DNA of 64,000 nucleotides from Vibrio zhugei (lineage in GTDB: Bacteria > Pseudomonadota > Gammaproteobacteria > Enterobacterales > Vibrionaceae), in assembly GCF_003716875.1 (NCBI RefSeq), contig NZ_CP033078.1, positions 1,116,001 to 1,180,000 of the forward strand, read 5' to 3'. The translations under genes and the position numbers were made by a program. Positions 17,511 through 26,102 of the stretch are shown here, in pieces (the stretch's first letter is position 1; the number at the start of each line of letters is the position of its first letter). The notes beneath the pieces are model-generated. The model did no database searches and was not told where the DNA came from. It saw only the letters and a program-made list of their open reading frames with translations.

Positions 17511-18140
17511 ATGAAGCAATTAGGATTTTATATCGACACCTCACGTTGCTCGGGCTGTAAAACCTGTCAGGTGAGTTGCAAAGACAGAAACGACCTCGAT
17601 GTCGGTCGCAAATTCCGCCGTGTGTATGAATTCGGTGGTGGGTCATGGCAAAAAGACGGCAATGCATGGCAACACAATACGTTCTCTTACTATGCGTCTG
17701 TTGCTTGTAACCATTGTGATAAACCGACGTGTGTCGAAGGCTGTCCAACGAGGGCGATGCATAAGCGAGAAGAAGATGGCATCGTGTTGGTTGACCAAGA
17801 TTTATGCATCGGATGTCGCTATTGTGAGATGCGCTGCCCGTATGGCGCCCCACAATTCGATGAAGAGAAAGGGGTCATGTCGAAGTGCGATTTTTGTTTG
17901 TCGCGCTTGCAAGCTGGATTGAATCCTGCCTGTGTCGATTCATGCCCGCAACGGGCGATTGAGTATGGCCCTATTGATGAATTACGTGCCAAATACGGCA
18001 CATGTGCCGACATCGCACCGCTTCCTAGCGCTGCGTTTACAGAACCTAATTTGGTTATCAAGCCGCATCCCAATTCGCTTTCTAACCAAGATCAACAGTC
18101 TGGGAGTTTACAAAACCCTAAGGAAGTGAAGCATGCATGA
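17511..18140 (+). CDS. dmsB: DMSO reductase iron-sulfur subunit
   Basis: A protein of about 209 residues with four ferredoxin-type cysteine groups: 'CSGCKTCQVSCKD', 'CNHCDKPTCVEGCP', 'CIGCRYCEMRCP' and 'CDFCLSRLQAGLNPACVDSCP'. It passes electrons from the membrane subunit to DmsA and has no leader of its own, travelling with DmsA. ATG 17511 lies four bases after the dmsA stop and follows GTAGGA, so coupling is likely. It overlaps dmsC by eight bases. Confidence 0.95.
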   Translation: MKQLGFYIDTSRCSGCKTCQVSCKDRNDLDVGRKFRRVYEFGGGSWQKDGNAWQHNTFSYYASVACNHCDKPTCVEGCPTRAMHKREEDGIVLVDQDLCIGCRYCEMRCPYGAPQFDEEKGVMSKCDFCLSRLQAGLNPACVDSCPQRAIEYGPIDELRAKYGTCADIAPLPSAAFTEPNLVIKPHPNSLSNQDQQSGSLQNPKEVKHA

Positions 18141-18912
18141 ATTACCTCTCGTCTTTTTCACTGTACTCGCGCAAGCGTCGGTCGGTTTGCTATTGATTGG
18201 CGCAATCAATCAATGGGTGAATAAGCCAGTTAAGTCAGTTAACGTGTCCTTACAATTGACCTTGGTGGCATTGCTCTTGGTTTGTCTCGCCGGTGTTTGT
18301 GCGATTTTCCACTTAGGCAAACCGTTCCGAGCCATTAATGCGTTATTTGGTGTGGGGCGTTCTCCGATGAGTAACGAGATTTTTGTCTGTGGCATTTATG
18401 GTGGATTACTGGCGCTGAATTTAGCATTACTACAATGGCGGGCGAAACTCACGTTGTGGATTACTGTCTCACGTATCGCAGCCGTGATCGCGGGGATTGC
18501 ACTGGTCATTTTGATCCCGAAAGTGTATACCCTTGAGACTATCGCTCCATGGGACACCTCATTTACCGCGCTACAAATGGTATTAGCGGCGTTGACCATC
18601 GGTGGGGCGCTGGCGCTTATTTGGTTGCCTAATCGCATGAACATTATTATTACAAGTGTGGCGGTGATTGCGGGGCTGTTAAGTACCCCTAGCTATCTCG
18701 TGTACCTCAGTACCACGGTTCCTGAGATCTTGCAGCAAAGTGTCATGTTTTTTGATGTGAAATTCGCACTTTATGGCATTGCACTGGTGACTGCGGTCAT
18801 TGGTTATAAGACCCAACGCTTACCGGTTGCTATTGGTGCCAGTTGCGTGTTTATCATTGCTGAGCTTGCAGGGCGGATTGCGTTTTATAATATGTGGTCG
18901 ATCACCATGTGA
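18133..18912 (+). CDS. dmsC: DMSO reductase membrane anchor subunit
   Basis: A 259-residue protein with about eight hydrophobic helices. It starts 'MHELPLVFFTVLAQASVGLLLIG', typical of DmsC, and has the conserved 'FHLGKPFRAINAL' loop. It oxidises menaquinol and anchors DmsAB to the membrane. It is slightly shorter than the E. coli protein (287). Its start lies within the dmsB end, and a strong terminator closes the operon. Confidence 0.93.
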   Translation: MHELPLVFFTVLAQASVGLLLIGAINQWVNKPVKSVNVSLQLTLVALLLVCLAGVCAIFHLGKPFRAINALFGVGRSPMSNEIFVCGIYGGLLALNLALLQWRAKLTLWITVSRIAAVIAGIALVILIPKVYTLETIAPWDTSFTALQMVLAALTIGGALALIWLPNRMNIIITSVAVIAGLLSTPSYLVYLSTTVPEILQQSVMFFDVKFALYGIALVTAVIGYKTQRLPVAIGASCVFIIAELAGRIAFYNMWSITM

Positions 18913-18931
18913 GACGAATTATCGCGATGAC

Positions 18932-18958
18932 AAAGGCTCCTGTTTAGGAGCCTTTTTT
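18932..18958 (+). terminator. Intrinsic terminator after dmsC
   Basis: GGCTCC (18935-18940) pairs with GGAGCC (18947-18952) and is followed by six T residues. Confidence 0.9.
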
Positions 18959-19102
18959 ATGCTTGCTCAGCATGCGAGCGCGCGTTACACGATTAACCCT
19001 AGTTTTTGTCTGTGTTCTATTGCGCTAACTTGCGCTATGCTGCGCCGCGAAATTAACATTGAGCTCTGGATTTACGCTCCAGCCCGCTAAATAGGAAATA
19101 AC

Positions 19103-20086
19103 ATGACAAAATACGTTGTATGCGCTTTGTACAAATTTGTACGCCTTGAAGACTATGTCGAGTTGCGTGAGCCATTAATGGCCGTAATGGAGCAGCATGA
19201 GATTCGTGGTACCTTGCTACTGGCGAATGAAGGCATTAATGGTACGGTTGCTGCGCCTCGCGAGAGCATTGACGCACTGCTCGCTTGGTTTAAACAAGAT
19301 GCGCGTTTAGCGGATATTGTGTACAAGGAATCGTTCGACACCGAGCAGCCTTTCCAGCGCACTAAAGTAAAATTGAAAAAAGAAATTGTGACGCTTGGCG
19401 TTGAGGGTATCGATCCTCGTCACGTCGTCGGGACTTACGTCAAACCGACAGAATGGAACGAGGTGATTTCTGATCCTGACGTGCTGGTGATTGATACGCG
19501 TAATGATTACGAAATTGAAATTGGCACGTTTAAAAACGCCGTGAATCCAAAAACGGAAACGTTCCGTGAATTGCCCGAATACGTTGCACAAAACTTGGAT
19601 CCCGCCAAGCATAAAAAAGTCGCGATGTTCTGTACCGGGGGGATCCGCTGCGAAAAATCAACGGCGTATTTAAAAGAGCAAGGCTTTGATGAGGTGTACC
19701 ACCTTGAAGGGGGCATCTTAAAATACTTAGAAGAAGTGCCACAAGAAGAAAGCCTATGGGAAGGTGATTGCTATGTCTTTGATGGACGTGTTGCCGTTAA
19801 TCACGCTTTAGAAAAAAGTGATTACGATATGTGTAACGCATGTCGGATGCCAATTACAGCTCAAGATCGAGCTTCAGAGGCATTTGAGCAAGGTGTTAGC
19901 TGTCCGAAATGTATCGATAAGCATACAGAAGAGCAGAAGAGCCGTTTTCGCGAGCGTGAGAAACAAGTGCAGCTGGCCCGTCAGCGTGGCGAAGATCATA
20001 TCGGTGGTGATGCAGATAAAATCATTGAGCAGCGCCGTCTCGATAAACTGAAGTTTAAAGAGCAGCAGCGTAAAGCGACCCAGTAA
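19103..20086 (+). CDS. trhO: tRNA uridine(34) hydroxylase, rhodanese-fold
   Basis: A 327-residue protein matching TrhO (formerly YceA). The N-terminal domain has '[18 protein letters not shown]'. The central rhodanese domain carries the catalytic Cys in '[11 protein letters not shown]'. A C-terminal cysteine pair group ('CNACR', 'CPKC') and a charged helix follow. It hydroxylates U34 of some tRNAs as the first step toward cmo5U-type bases. It is monocistronic, flanked by terminators on both sides. Confidence 0.95.
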   Translation: MTKYVVCALYKFVRLEDYVELREPLMAVMEQHEIRGTLLLANEGINGTVAAPRESIDALLAWFKQDARLADIVYKESFDTEQPFQRTKVKLKKEIVTLGVEGIDPRHVVGTYVKPTEWNEVISDPDVLVIDTRNDYEIEIGTFKNAVNPKTETFRELPEYVAQNLDPAKHKKVAMFCTGGIRCEKSTAYLKEQGFDEVYHLEGGILKYLEEVPQEESLWEGDCYVFDGRVAVNHALEKSDYDMCNACRMPITAQDRASEAFEQGVSCPKCIDKHTEEQKSRFREREKQVQLARQRGEDHIGGDADKIIEQRRLDKLKFKEQQRKATQ

Positions 20087-20113
20087 AGCCTAGCTTAACG
20101 GGCGCTCAGCGAG

Positions 20114-20149
20114 AATCCTCTTGTTATCATACAAGAGGATTTTTTTTGT
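20114..20149 (+). terminator. Intrinsic terminator after trhO
   Basis: AATCCTCTTG (20114-20123) and CAAGAGGATT (20132-20141) form a 10-bp stem followed by a run of eight T residues. Confidence 0.95.
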
Positions 20150-20353
20150 TCTTAATTGATAGTCGTGAGCATACGATGGCGACGAGCGTGCAAACGGCTC
20201 AGCTTTTTACCCTCATCCCAGCAATCAGAGATTCCGCCTTTGTGCACACTTTTTCGCCCTATTTCCTGTATGGTGAGTCTATAACGGCACGTTGAAAACA
20301 CGGCCGCTACATATACCACTTATTGGTTTATAGTGACTTGTGAGGAAATTTGC

Positions 20354-20953
20354 GTGTTTGATATTGCCTATCGTTTGGTGAGGAGCAAAGAATCGATCTT
20401 GACGATCCTCATTCCTTCAATCTTGTATTTGCTTGTGTATCATGAAGTTGGGCTTATCTATGCTATCGTTGGGTGTGCAATTTATGGCATTGCCGTGACA
20501 CTGGTGCACCGTCAGTTAGGTATGATTTCTTTGGCATTCGCGCTCTCAGGGATCATTGAGCTTATGATTATTGCGTTGCTCCCACCCAATGCGGTGGTCG
20601 AGGCTATCCAATATAAGGTGGCACTCAGTGCAGTCAGTACGGCAGGCGTGTTTTTCTTTTTTGCCTTAGCGAGAAAGCCGATTCCGATGCTCATTGCGGA
20701 AATATCGTGTCCCGAGCTTCAGAGAAAACGATTACTCACTGGGTCTCCGAGCTTGAATAGATGGCAACAGGTCAATAGTGTTTGGTTAGTGGGCTATTTA
20801 TTAAAGAGTGTGCTTTTTTTAACCCATACACAGCTATCACAGCAGCAGTTAGTGACTTATACCTTGCTGTCCGGCTGGCCGTTATATGCAGTGTTAATTT
20901 TTGCCTCGGTCTGGATCATTAGACGCTGCCATCCTATTCAGGAGTGTGGTTAG
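20354..20953 (+). CDS. Integral membrane protein, VC0807-like family
   Basis: A protein of about 199 residues with five or six hydrophobic segments, including 'TILIPSILYLLVYH', 'AALSAVSTAGVFFFFALARK'-like and a C-terminal 'LYAVLIFASVWIIRR' segment. The 'ARKPIPMLIAEI' loop recalls the VC0807 family of uncharacterised proteins. GTG 20354 is preferred since GAGGAAA lies just before it; GTG 20333 is also in frame. No function can be assigned. Confidence 0.6.
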   Translation: MFDIAYRLVRSKESILTILIPSILYLLVYHEVGLIYAIVGCAIYGIAVTLVHRQLGMISLAFALSGIIELMIIALLPPNAVVEAIQYKVALSAVSTAGVFFFFALARKPIPMLIAEISCPELQRKRLLTGSPSLNRWQQVNSVWLVGYLLKSVLFLTHTQLSQQQLVTYTLLSGWPLYAVLIFASVWIIRRCHPIQECG

Positions 20954-21044
20954 CGTGTTGCTTAGAGGACTCGGCATTTGAAAAGTACACAAGAGATACG
21001 GTAGGGTAATCTTACATACATAAACCGATGAATAGGAAACCGAC

Positions 21045-21752
21045 ATGCCAATGAACAATGACGTGCAGCAAAAGAGTCAAAATGTGGTATACGAAGTAGA
21101 GGGAATTCTCTATGAAGGTTTTTGGAGTCAGGTGGATGATGATGCTCCGCTTATTTTGCTGGTCCATGCTTGGGGCGGTTTAACTGAGTATGAAAAGACA
21201 CGAGCGTCTATGCTCAGTGAACTGGGTTACAATGTGTTTGCGCTTGATTTATTCGGGCAAGGTGTTCGCCCTACGGAGCTGGAAGACAAACGTCAGCATA
21301 TGCAGGTTTTATACCGCAATCGCGATAAGCTTCGTTTACTCATGGAAGCGGGTAAAAAGACCGCCGGAGAACTTGGCGGTCATCTAGATAATATGGTCTT
21401 GATGGGGTACTGCTTTGGTGGTGCGGCCGTTTTAGAGTCAGCAAGAGCAGGGATGCAAGCGCGAGGCTTTGCTTCTTTCCATGGTGCGCTTGCGACACCG
21501 GACGACCAAGATTACTCGCTAACCACCGCACCGATCCTTATTTTCCATGGTTGTGAAGATACGATCGTGCCAATGAGTGATGTAGAACAGTTGACTCAGC
21601 AACTTGAGTCTCACCACGTCCCTCATGAAATCATTACCTACGGGGGCGCGCCTCATGCGTTTACTGTCTTTGATACAGAAAACTACCATCCAGATGCGGA
21701 TGAACAATCTTGGCACCGCTTTATTGATTTCTTAGCTGAGCGTACTCAGTAA
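21045..21752 (+). CDS. Dienelactone hydrolase family alpha/beta hydrolase
   Basis: A 235-residue cytoplasmic hydrolase. The nucleophile elbow is 'GYCFGGA' (a cysteine, as in dienelactone hydrolases). An early 'LLVHAWGGLTEYEK' forms the oxyanion region, the acid is in 'GCEDTIVP', and the base is in 'GAPHAFT'. Many such proteins are general hydrolases with unknown natural esters. It stands alone and converges on the usp gene across a hairpin. Confidence 0.88.
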   Translation: MPMNNDVQQKSQNVVYEVEGILYEGFWSQVDDDAPLILLVHAWGGLTEYEKTRASMLSELGYNVFALDLFGQGVRPTELEDKRQHMQVLYRNRDKLRLLMEAGKKTAGELGGHLDNMVLMGYCFGGAAVLESARAGMQARGFASFHGALATPDDQDYSLTTAPILIFHGCEDTIVPMSDVEQLTQQLESHHVPHEIITYGGAPHAFTVFDTENYHPDADEQSWHRFIDFLAERTQ

Positions 21753-21767
21753 GTCATATGAGAAGGA

Positions 21768-21794
21768 ATACAACGCCATCAGCTGGCGTTGTAT
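21768..21794. terminator. Palindromic hairpin between converging hydrolase and usp genes
   Basis: ATACAACGCCA (21768-21778) and TGGCGTTGTAT (21784-21794) form a perfect 11-bp stem with a five-base loop. There is no U-tract on either side, so it may protect 3' ends or terminate inefficiently. Confidence 0.55.
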
Positions 21795-21830
21795 GTCCAC
21801 TAGAGACACGCAGTGCTCCAATGGCAGTGC

Positions 21831-22220
21831 TTAATCATCAAGATAAACCACCAGTAAATCAGCCTTGACGTTATTGACCAGTTTTGGCGCGGAACTGAAC
21901 ATACGGCTCATCAAAGAATGATGGTGACCACAGACGACGAGATCAAAGTCTTGATGTTCCACTAACCCCTCGATTTTCATATGTAAATCGCCCAATACCA
22001 CTAAGGTCTCAGTGATAGGATAATCACAAGATTCAGCCAAATCTTGCAATTTTTGGGTCAAACGTTTTTCTTCTTCTTTTTCCTTAACAACGTGGTTTTC
22101 ATCGACGAAAACGATCGAGAGTTGACTGTTCGTTGGTCTTGCTTGGGCTATGGCTTTATCGACCAGTTTTTTGCTGGCATCGGATAAGTCTACGGCCACA
22201 AGGATGTGTTGATAGCTCAT
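21831..22220 (-). CDS. Universal stress protein, UspA family
   Basis: A 129-residue single-domain Usp. It begins 'YQHILVAVDLSDASKKLVDKA' and has 'FDLVVCGHH' and a C-terminal 'ADLLVVYLDD'. The glycine-rich ATP site of ATP-binding Usps (G-2x-G-9x-G-S/T) is absent; the loop reads 'CGHHHSLMSRMFSSAPKLV'. It therefore belongs to the UspA-like, probably non-ATP-binding group. A GGAG site precedes the ATG. Confidence 0.88.
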   Translation of the reverse strand: MSYQHILVAVDLSDASKKLVDKAIAQARPTNSQLSIVFVDENHVVKEKEEEKRLTQKLQDLAESCDYPITETLVVLGDLHMKIEGLVEHQDFDLVVCGHHHSLMSRMFSSAPKLVNNVKADLLVVYLDD

Positions 22221-22490
22221 GTTGTAGTCTCCTTTAAGAAGATGGACCAGTTTTCAGTCTATCAGCTAAGCACAGGAATACTGTGCTTAATCGTTTGTTT
22301 TTCACACGTTTTTGCAAAAAAATAACGAACAGTGGTAATGTTGTACGCGTTGCATATAAGCGGGGTTAAGCTATAGTGAGGTCGCGCTATACGGGCCACA
22401 TCCAGACGAAATGAGCGTTATTGCTACCATGTATCGAATAACGGTCAGCCCAGCGGCATTAGGGCGAAAATAGACTACACGGAGAGTTCA

Positions 22491-23330
22491 ATGGACATAA
22501 ACGTTGCGCTACAAATGCGCATGATAGACGCTGTCGAAACGGTTAAGCACACCAATCCCATGGCTGGCTCTGTCACCAATTCGGTTACGATGAATTTTGT
22601 CGCGAATGCGCAATTAGCCATAGGAGGATCCGCGGCCATGGTCTATTTAGCCGATGAAGCGGTCGCGATCGCTCAAGCAGGGGGGGCCTCCTATCTTAAC
22701 TTTGGTACCTTCGAGCCTTTTTATGCACAAACGTTTCCACAAATGGCGCAAGCGTTGTGTGATGCGCAAAAACCTTGGGTCATCGATCCTGTTGGGATTG
22801 GTATTGGTGGTTTACGCACGCAAATACTGGCTGAGTTTAAGGCATATAAACCGAGTATTATTCGGGGTAATGCTTCCGAAATGATTGCGTTGGCCGCATT
22901 ATGGGAGCTAGATGCTGGGCTTGCCAAAGCCAATGTACGTGGGGTGGATGCTCAGGATACGGTTGAGGAGGCCCGTTTGGCTGCGATTTCATTGGCACGA
23001 TGGACGGGGGGCGCGGTCGCCGTATCGGGGGAGCGGGATCTGATCACCGATGGCCACTATCTAGTCCGTTCGACGGGCGGATCGCATTTTATGAGTAAAA
23101 TTACTGGTGCCGGATGTTCATTAGGCGGCGTGATGGCGGTGTATGCGACAGCATCGACACCGTTTGTTGCCGCGGTAACTGGAGCGGCGGTGTATAATCT
23201 TGCTGGAGAGCGCGCCGGGAGAGAGGCATCAGGTCCGGCAAGCTTTCAAGAGCGTTTTCTCGACCATTTGTATCAAGCAACCGCGCAGGATATTGCTGCG
23301 CAGCCATTAGACATAGAGGAGTTAGTATAG
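22491..23330 (+). CDS. thiM: Hydroxyethylthiazole kinase
   Basis: A 279-residue enzyme that phosphorylates the thiazole moiety of thiamine for salvage. Characteristic motifs are 'THTNPMAGSVTNSVTMNF'-type N-terminal residues (here KHTNPMAGS), 'PWVIDPVGIG', 'RGNASEM' and 'ITGAGCSLGGVMAVY', where the Cys and GxGC loop bind phosphate. It is the first of three close genes with overlapping ends. A GGAGAG site precedes the ATG. No TPP riboswitch was recognised in the 270 bp upstream. Confidence 0.95.
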   Translation: MDINVALQMRMIDAVETVKHTNPMAGSVTNSVTMNFVANAQLAIGGSAAMVYLADEAVAIAQAGGASYLNFGTFEPFYAQTFPQMAQALCDAQKPWVIDPVGIGIGGLRTQILAEFKAYKPSIIRGNASEMIALAALWELDAGLAKANVRGVDAQDTVEEARLAAISLARWTGGAVAVSGERDLITDGHYLVRSTGGSHFMSKITGAGCSLGGVMAVYATASTPFVAAVTGAAVYNLAGERAGREASGPASFQERFLDHLYQATAQDIAAQPLDIEELV

Positions 23331-23650
23331 TGAACACATTAATCTCAGTGGCGATCGCGCCGTTTGGTCAAGGAGACGAACTGGCTGAGTATGTCGCGCA
23401 AGTTATCGAAGTTATCCGCGAATCTGGCTTGCCTTATCAAATGAATTCTATGTTTACGGAAATTGAAGGGCCTTGGGATGAGGTGATGCAAACGGTAAAA
23501 GACGCGACATTTGTCTTGGCTGAGCAAGGTATCCGTACGGAAGTGGTACTCAAAGCGGATATTCGTCCTGGGCGCACGAATACCATGAGCAAAAAAGTCG
23601 CGAGCGTTAATCGAATTTTAAATGAGCAAGGGGCAGAAGATGCGAAGTAA
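23330..23650 (+). CDS. Thiamine-binding protein, MTH1187/YkoF family
   Basis: A 106-residue protein matching the DUF77/Thiamine_BP family: 'ISVAIAPFGQGDELAEYVAQVIEVI', 'YQMNSMFTEIEGPWDEVMQ' and 'VLKADIRPGRTN'. Family members bind thiamine or its hydroxymethylpyrimidine part in the cytoplasm. The GTG start overlaps the thiM stop by one base and its end overlaps thiE, so this is a coupled salvage operon. Its position between thiM and thiE strongly supports a thiamine role. Confidence 0.88.
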   Translation: MNTLISVAIAPFGQGDELAEYVAQVIEVIRESGLPYQMNSMFTEIEGPWDEVMQTVKDATFVLAEQGIRTEVVLKADIRPGRTNTMSKKVASVNRILNEQGAEDAK

Positions 23651-24347
23651 ATTGGATATTTCGGCGTATTTGGTGATCGGTCCTGAAAATACGGTGGGTC
23701 GCTCTGTTGCCGATATTGTCTCGCAAGCCATTAACCAAGGATTTACGTGTGTGCAAATTCGTTCGAAAACCGCTTCGGCGCGCGAGCTGATCGAATTGAC
23801 GAGGCAAGTGGCAGAGGTGATTGCCATCGCAGAGAAATCTCACTCGGTTGCCTTATTGGTTGATGATCGTCTCGATGTGGTGCTCGCAGCTCGTCACCAA
23901 GGCATTAAAGTGGATGGGATTCATGTCGGACAATCGGATATCCCTGTTGAAGTGTGCCGTCATTATCTGGGACCGGATGCCGTTGTGGGGTTATCGGCAC
24001 GCACTCAAGCGCTGGTGGAGTATGTCCAAGAAACCGATGTCAGTGACATTGATTATTTTGGTGCAGGCCCATTGCATGAAACGGACACAAAACCCGATTG
24101 TGGCTTAGATAGTAGTGGGCGAGTTGTCACCCATAGCCTTGACGACCTTGCCACTCTGGCAGCATCCAGTCCTATTCCGGTTGTCGTTGGTGGCGGCGTG
24201 AAAAGTGCCGATATTCCGGCATTAGCGCAAACTGGGGTCGATGGTTTTTTTGTCGTCTCTGCCGTGGCCGCTGCTGCGAATCCAAGTACCGCGGCCAAAG
24301 AACTCACGACACTGTGGCGAAGTCATACTGGCCGTAACGCACCTTAG
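23640..24347 (+). CDS. thiE: Thiamine-phosphate synthase
   Basis: A protein of about 235 residues that joins HMP pyrophosphate and thiazole phosphate to give thiamine phosphate. TIM-barrel motifs: 'CVQIRSK' (pyrophosphate site), 'LLVDDRLDVVLAA', 'GIHVGQSDIPV', 'GLSARTQ', 'DYFGAGPLHETDTK' and 'VVGGGVKSADIPAL'. ATG 23640 is chosen because AAGGGG lies eight bases upstream; ATG 23622 is also in frame. It overlaps the preceding gene by 11 bases. Position supports joint salvage with ThiM. Confidence 0.93.
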   Translation: MRSKLDISAYLVIGPENTVGRSVADIVSQAINQGFTCVQIRSKTASARELIELTRQVAEVIAIAEKSHSVALLVDDRLDVVLAARHQGIKVDGIHVGQSDIPVEVCRHYLGPDAVVGLSARTQALVEYVQETDVSDIDYFGAGPLHETDTKPDCGLDSSGRVVTHSLDDLATLAASSPIPVVVGGGVKSADIPALAQTGVDGFFVVSAVAAAANPSTAAKELTTLWRSHTGRNAP

Positions 24348-24371
24348 TGCTAAAGATAGAGGGAGAAACAA

Positions 24372-24587
24372 ATGAATCGAATTCATCCATCGAAACTGCG
24401 GCATAGCAAGTGGACAGCGGTAACGCCTAAAAACAAGGAAAAGCACTTTTTGGTGACTGAGGTTGACTATGATGATGAAGGCAATGTCATCGATTGTGTA
24501 TTAGAAGCCATTATGACAAAACAGCAATACGCCATTGATTGGCAAGATCTTAAAGATACTCAGGTATGGAAGCAGGGCTGGGTTTGA
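24372..24587 (+). CDS. Small tryptophan-rich protein, TIGR02450 family
   Basis: A 71-residue protein with conserved tryptophans: 'HPSKLRHSKWTAVTP' at the start, then 'FLVTEVDYDDEGNV' and 'WQDLKDTQVWKQGW' at the end. This matches the TIGR02450/DUF2389 family, whose function is unknown. It follows thiE by 24 bp with a GAGGGAGA ribosome site, so it may be co-transcribed. Its terminator has been split by an IS4-type element just downstream. Confidence 0.85.
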   Translation: MNRIHPSKLRHSKWTAVTPKNKEKHFLVTEVDYDDEGNVIDCVLEAIMTKQQYAIDWQDLKDTQVWKQGWV

Positions 24588-24617
24588 CTGGGAACACTCT
24601 TTCTCTGTTAGGTGTGT

Positions 24618-24637
24618 AAAAAAGGCCTCATCATGAG
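24618..24637. terminator. Left half of a terminator broken by the IS4-type element
   Basis: Six A residues followed by GGC and the 11-bp CTCATCATGAG. Joined to the matching right part (26085-26093, GCC plus six T), this gives a symmetrical hairpin with a GGCCTCA/TGAGGCC stem, A-tract and T-tract: a bidirectional terminator between converging genes. The stem can no longer form. Confidence 0.8.
24627..24637. repeat. 11-bp target-site duplication, left copy
   Basis: CTCATCATGAG occurs here and again at 26074-26084, directly next to both element ends. An 11-bp duplication is within the range reported for IS4. Confidence 0.92.
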
Positions 24638-26073
24638 TAATGCCGATCAGTTAAGAAATTTTTGAGATCATTTGACCGATCTTTAAAAGGCTTCAAAATC
24701 CGATATTAGTGATTTAATATCGGATTTTTTTTATGCGTTTTGAAAGTGAATTAGCCACAGCCTTTAAGTCCTGTAATACCTTCCATACTTTTGAAAAGTA
24801 TGCTGAGTTACTATCGCCAGAGCTTATTCAGCAAGGCTTTAAACAAGCTGGAGTCGCCACGTTGAGAAAGCGCCGACTACCACTCGAAACGGTTCTATGG
24901 TCCATCATCGGCATGGCACTATATCGTCAGAAGTCTGTCTGGGATATTGCAACTCAGATGGATATTATGCTGCCAGATAAAAAGCCTTTGGTTGCCCCAA
25001 GTGCTTTGGTTCAAGCAAGGCAACGTTTGGGGGCTGATGCCGTAAAAGAGGTATTTAAAGCCGTCGCTCAACACGGCTATGAAACGAATTCGTTTGAGCA
25101 ATGGGGAGGGCTGAATTTATTCGCCGTTGATGGCGTTGTATGGCGAACTGCAGACACGTTAGAAAATCATCAAGTCTTTGAAACTCAAAGTAATCAACAT
25201 CGTGAAAATACTTACCCTCAAATTAGAATGGTCTGTCATATGGAGTTGACAAGCCATCAGCTCATTAACAGTGCTTTTTCTGGTTATCGAACGAGTGAAA
25301 TGGTGCTCGCAGAACAGCTCATTGATAGTACGCCAGATCATTCATTAACCTTGTTCGATAAAGGCTATTACTCATTGGGGTTACTTAACCGATGGTCTCA
25401 AACAGGGACAGAGCGGCATTGGCTAATCCCCGCGCGAAAGGACTTAAACTATGAAGTGCTGCATCGGTCGGGAAAAAATGACTATCGTGTTCGCCTGAAA
25501 ACGACGCCTCAGTCTCGCAAAAAGTTCGATGAGTTACCGGAATTTATCGAGGCTCGTTTAGTGAGTAAAACCATTAAGGGAAAAGAGTATCGAATCCTCA
25601 CCTCTATGGTCGATGAATTACGTTTCCCGAGCGACGAAATGGTTGAGTTATATCGTTACCGGTGGGAAATAGAACTGGGGTATAGAGAAATGAAGCAGTC
25701 TCTGTTAAACAGCCAATATACACTGAGAAGTAAAAGACCGGACATGATAGAGCAAGAGCTATGGGGAGTGTTGCTCTGTTACAACCTCATACGATTAGGG
25801 ATGACAGCGGCCGCTAAAAAACTGGATAGTGTTTGGCCAAATCAACTCAGTTTTACCAGTTGTTCAATGGCTATCACTCAGTTTTTTGCAACTTTACCGC
25901 TGACAAGTCCGGGAAATATCCCAAAACATTATGAGTCCTTATTGGAACAAATGGGCTATTTTAAATTTCCACCAAGGCGAGAAGACCGAACTTACCCAAG
26001 GTGGGTAAAACCAAAACCTCGGAAATATCCGTATAAAAAGAAAAATGCCAATCAGCTTAACTGACTGGCATTA
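24638..26073 (+). mobile_element. IS4-type insertion sequence (1,436 bp)
   Basis: The left end TAATGCCGATCAGTTAAG and the right end's complement TAATGCCAGTCAGTTAAG match at 16 of 18 bases. The element carries one transposase gene and is flanked by an exact 11-bp direct repeat. The rebuilt target has AAA, then 20 bases, then TTT, which is the preferred IS4 target pattern as I recall it. The perfect duplication indicates direct insertion without later rearrangement. Confidence 0.95.
24733..26064 (+). CDS. IS4-family transposase
   Basis: A 443-residue transposase resembling that of E. coli IS4 along its length: '[18 protein letters not shown]', '[16 protein letters not shown]', '[12 protein letters not shown]' and '[14 protein letters not shown]'-like (here [14 protein letters not shown]). 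DDE residues are seen as 'FAVDGVVWR', '[12 protein letters not shown]' and the Glu in the YREMK signature. The frame is intact, so the element may be mobile. It points the same way as the thi genes and could receive read-through now that their terminator is split. Confidence 0.96.
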   Translation: MRFESELATAFKSCNTFHTFEKYAELLSPELIQQGFKQAGVATLRKRRLPLETVLWSIIGMALYRQKSVWDIATQMDIMLPDKKPLVAPSALVQARQRLGADAVKEVFKAVAQHGYETNSFEQWGGLNLFAVDGVVWRTADTLENHQVFETQSNQHRENTYPQIRMVCHMELTSHQLINSAFSGYRTSEMVLAEQLIDSTPDHSLTLFDKGYYSLGLLNRWSQTGTERHWLIPARKDLNYEVLHRSGKNDYRVRLKTTPQSRKKFDELPEFIEARLVSKTIKGKEYRILTSMVDELRFPSDEMVELYRYRWEIELGYREMKQSLLNSQYTLRSKRPDMIEQELWGVLLCYNLIRLGMTAAAKKLDSVWPNQLSFTSCSMAITQFFATLPLTSPGNIPKHYESLLEQMGYFKFPPRREDRTYPRWVKPKPRKYPYKKKNANQLN

Positions 26074-26084
26074 CTCATCATGAG
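26074..26084. repeat. 11-bp target-site duplication, right copy
   Basis: An exact second copy of CTCATCATGAG directly after the element's right end. GCC and six T residues follow, the right half of the former terminator. Confidence 0.92.
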
Positions 26085-26102
26085 GCCTTTTTTCACTGAG
26101 GA

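Noticed and set aside
22240..22490. Possible TPP riboswitch before thiM
   Set aside because: The conserved CTGAGA and the aptamer's 3' core were not seen; only an ordinary leader was read. A covariance search could still overturn this.
24618..24623. A-tract and GGCCTCA taken as the IS4 element's true ends
   Set aside because: These flanks are matching arms of the former terminator. The element's ends are the TAATGCC repeats just inside the 11-bp duplication.
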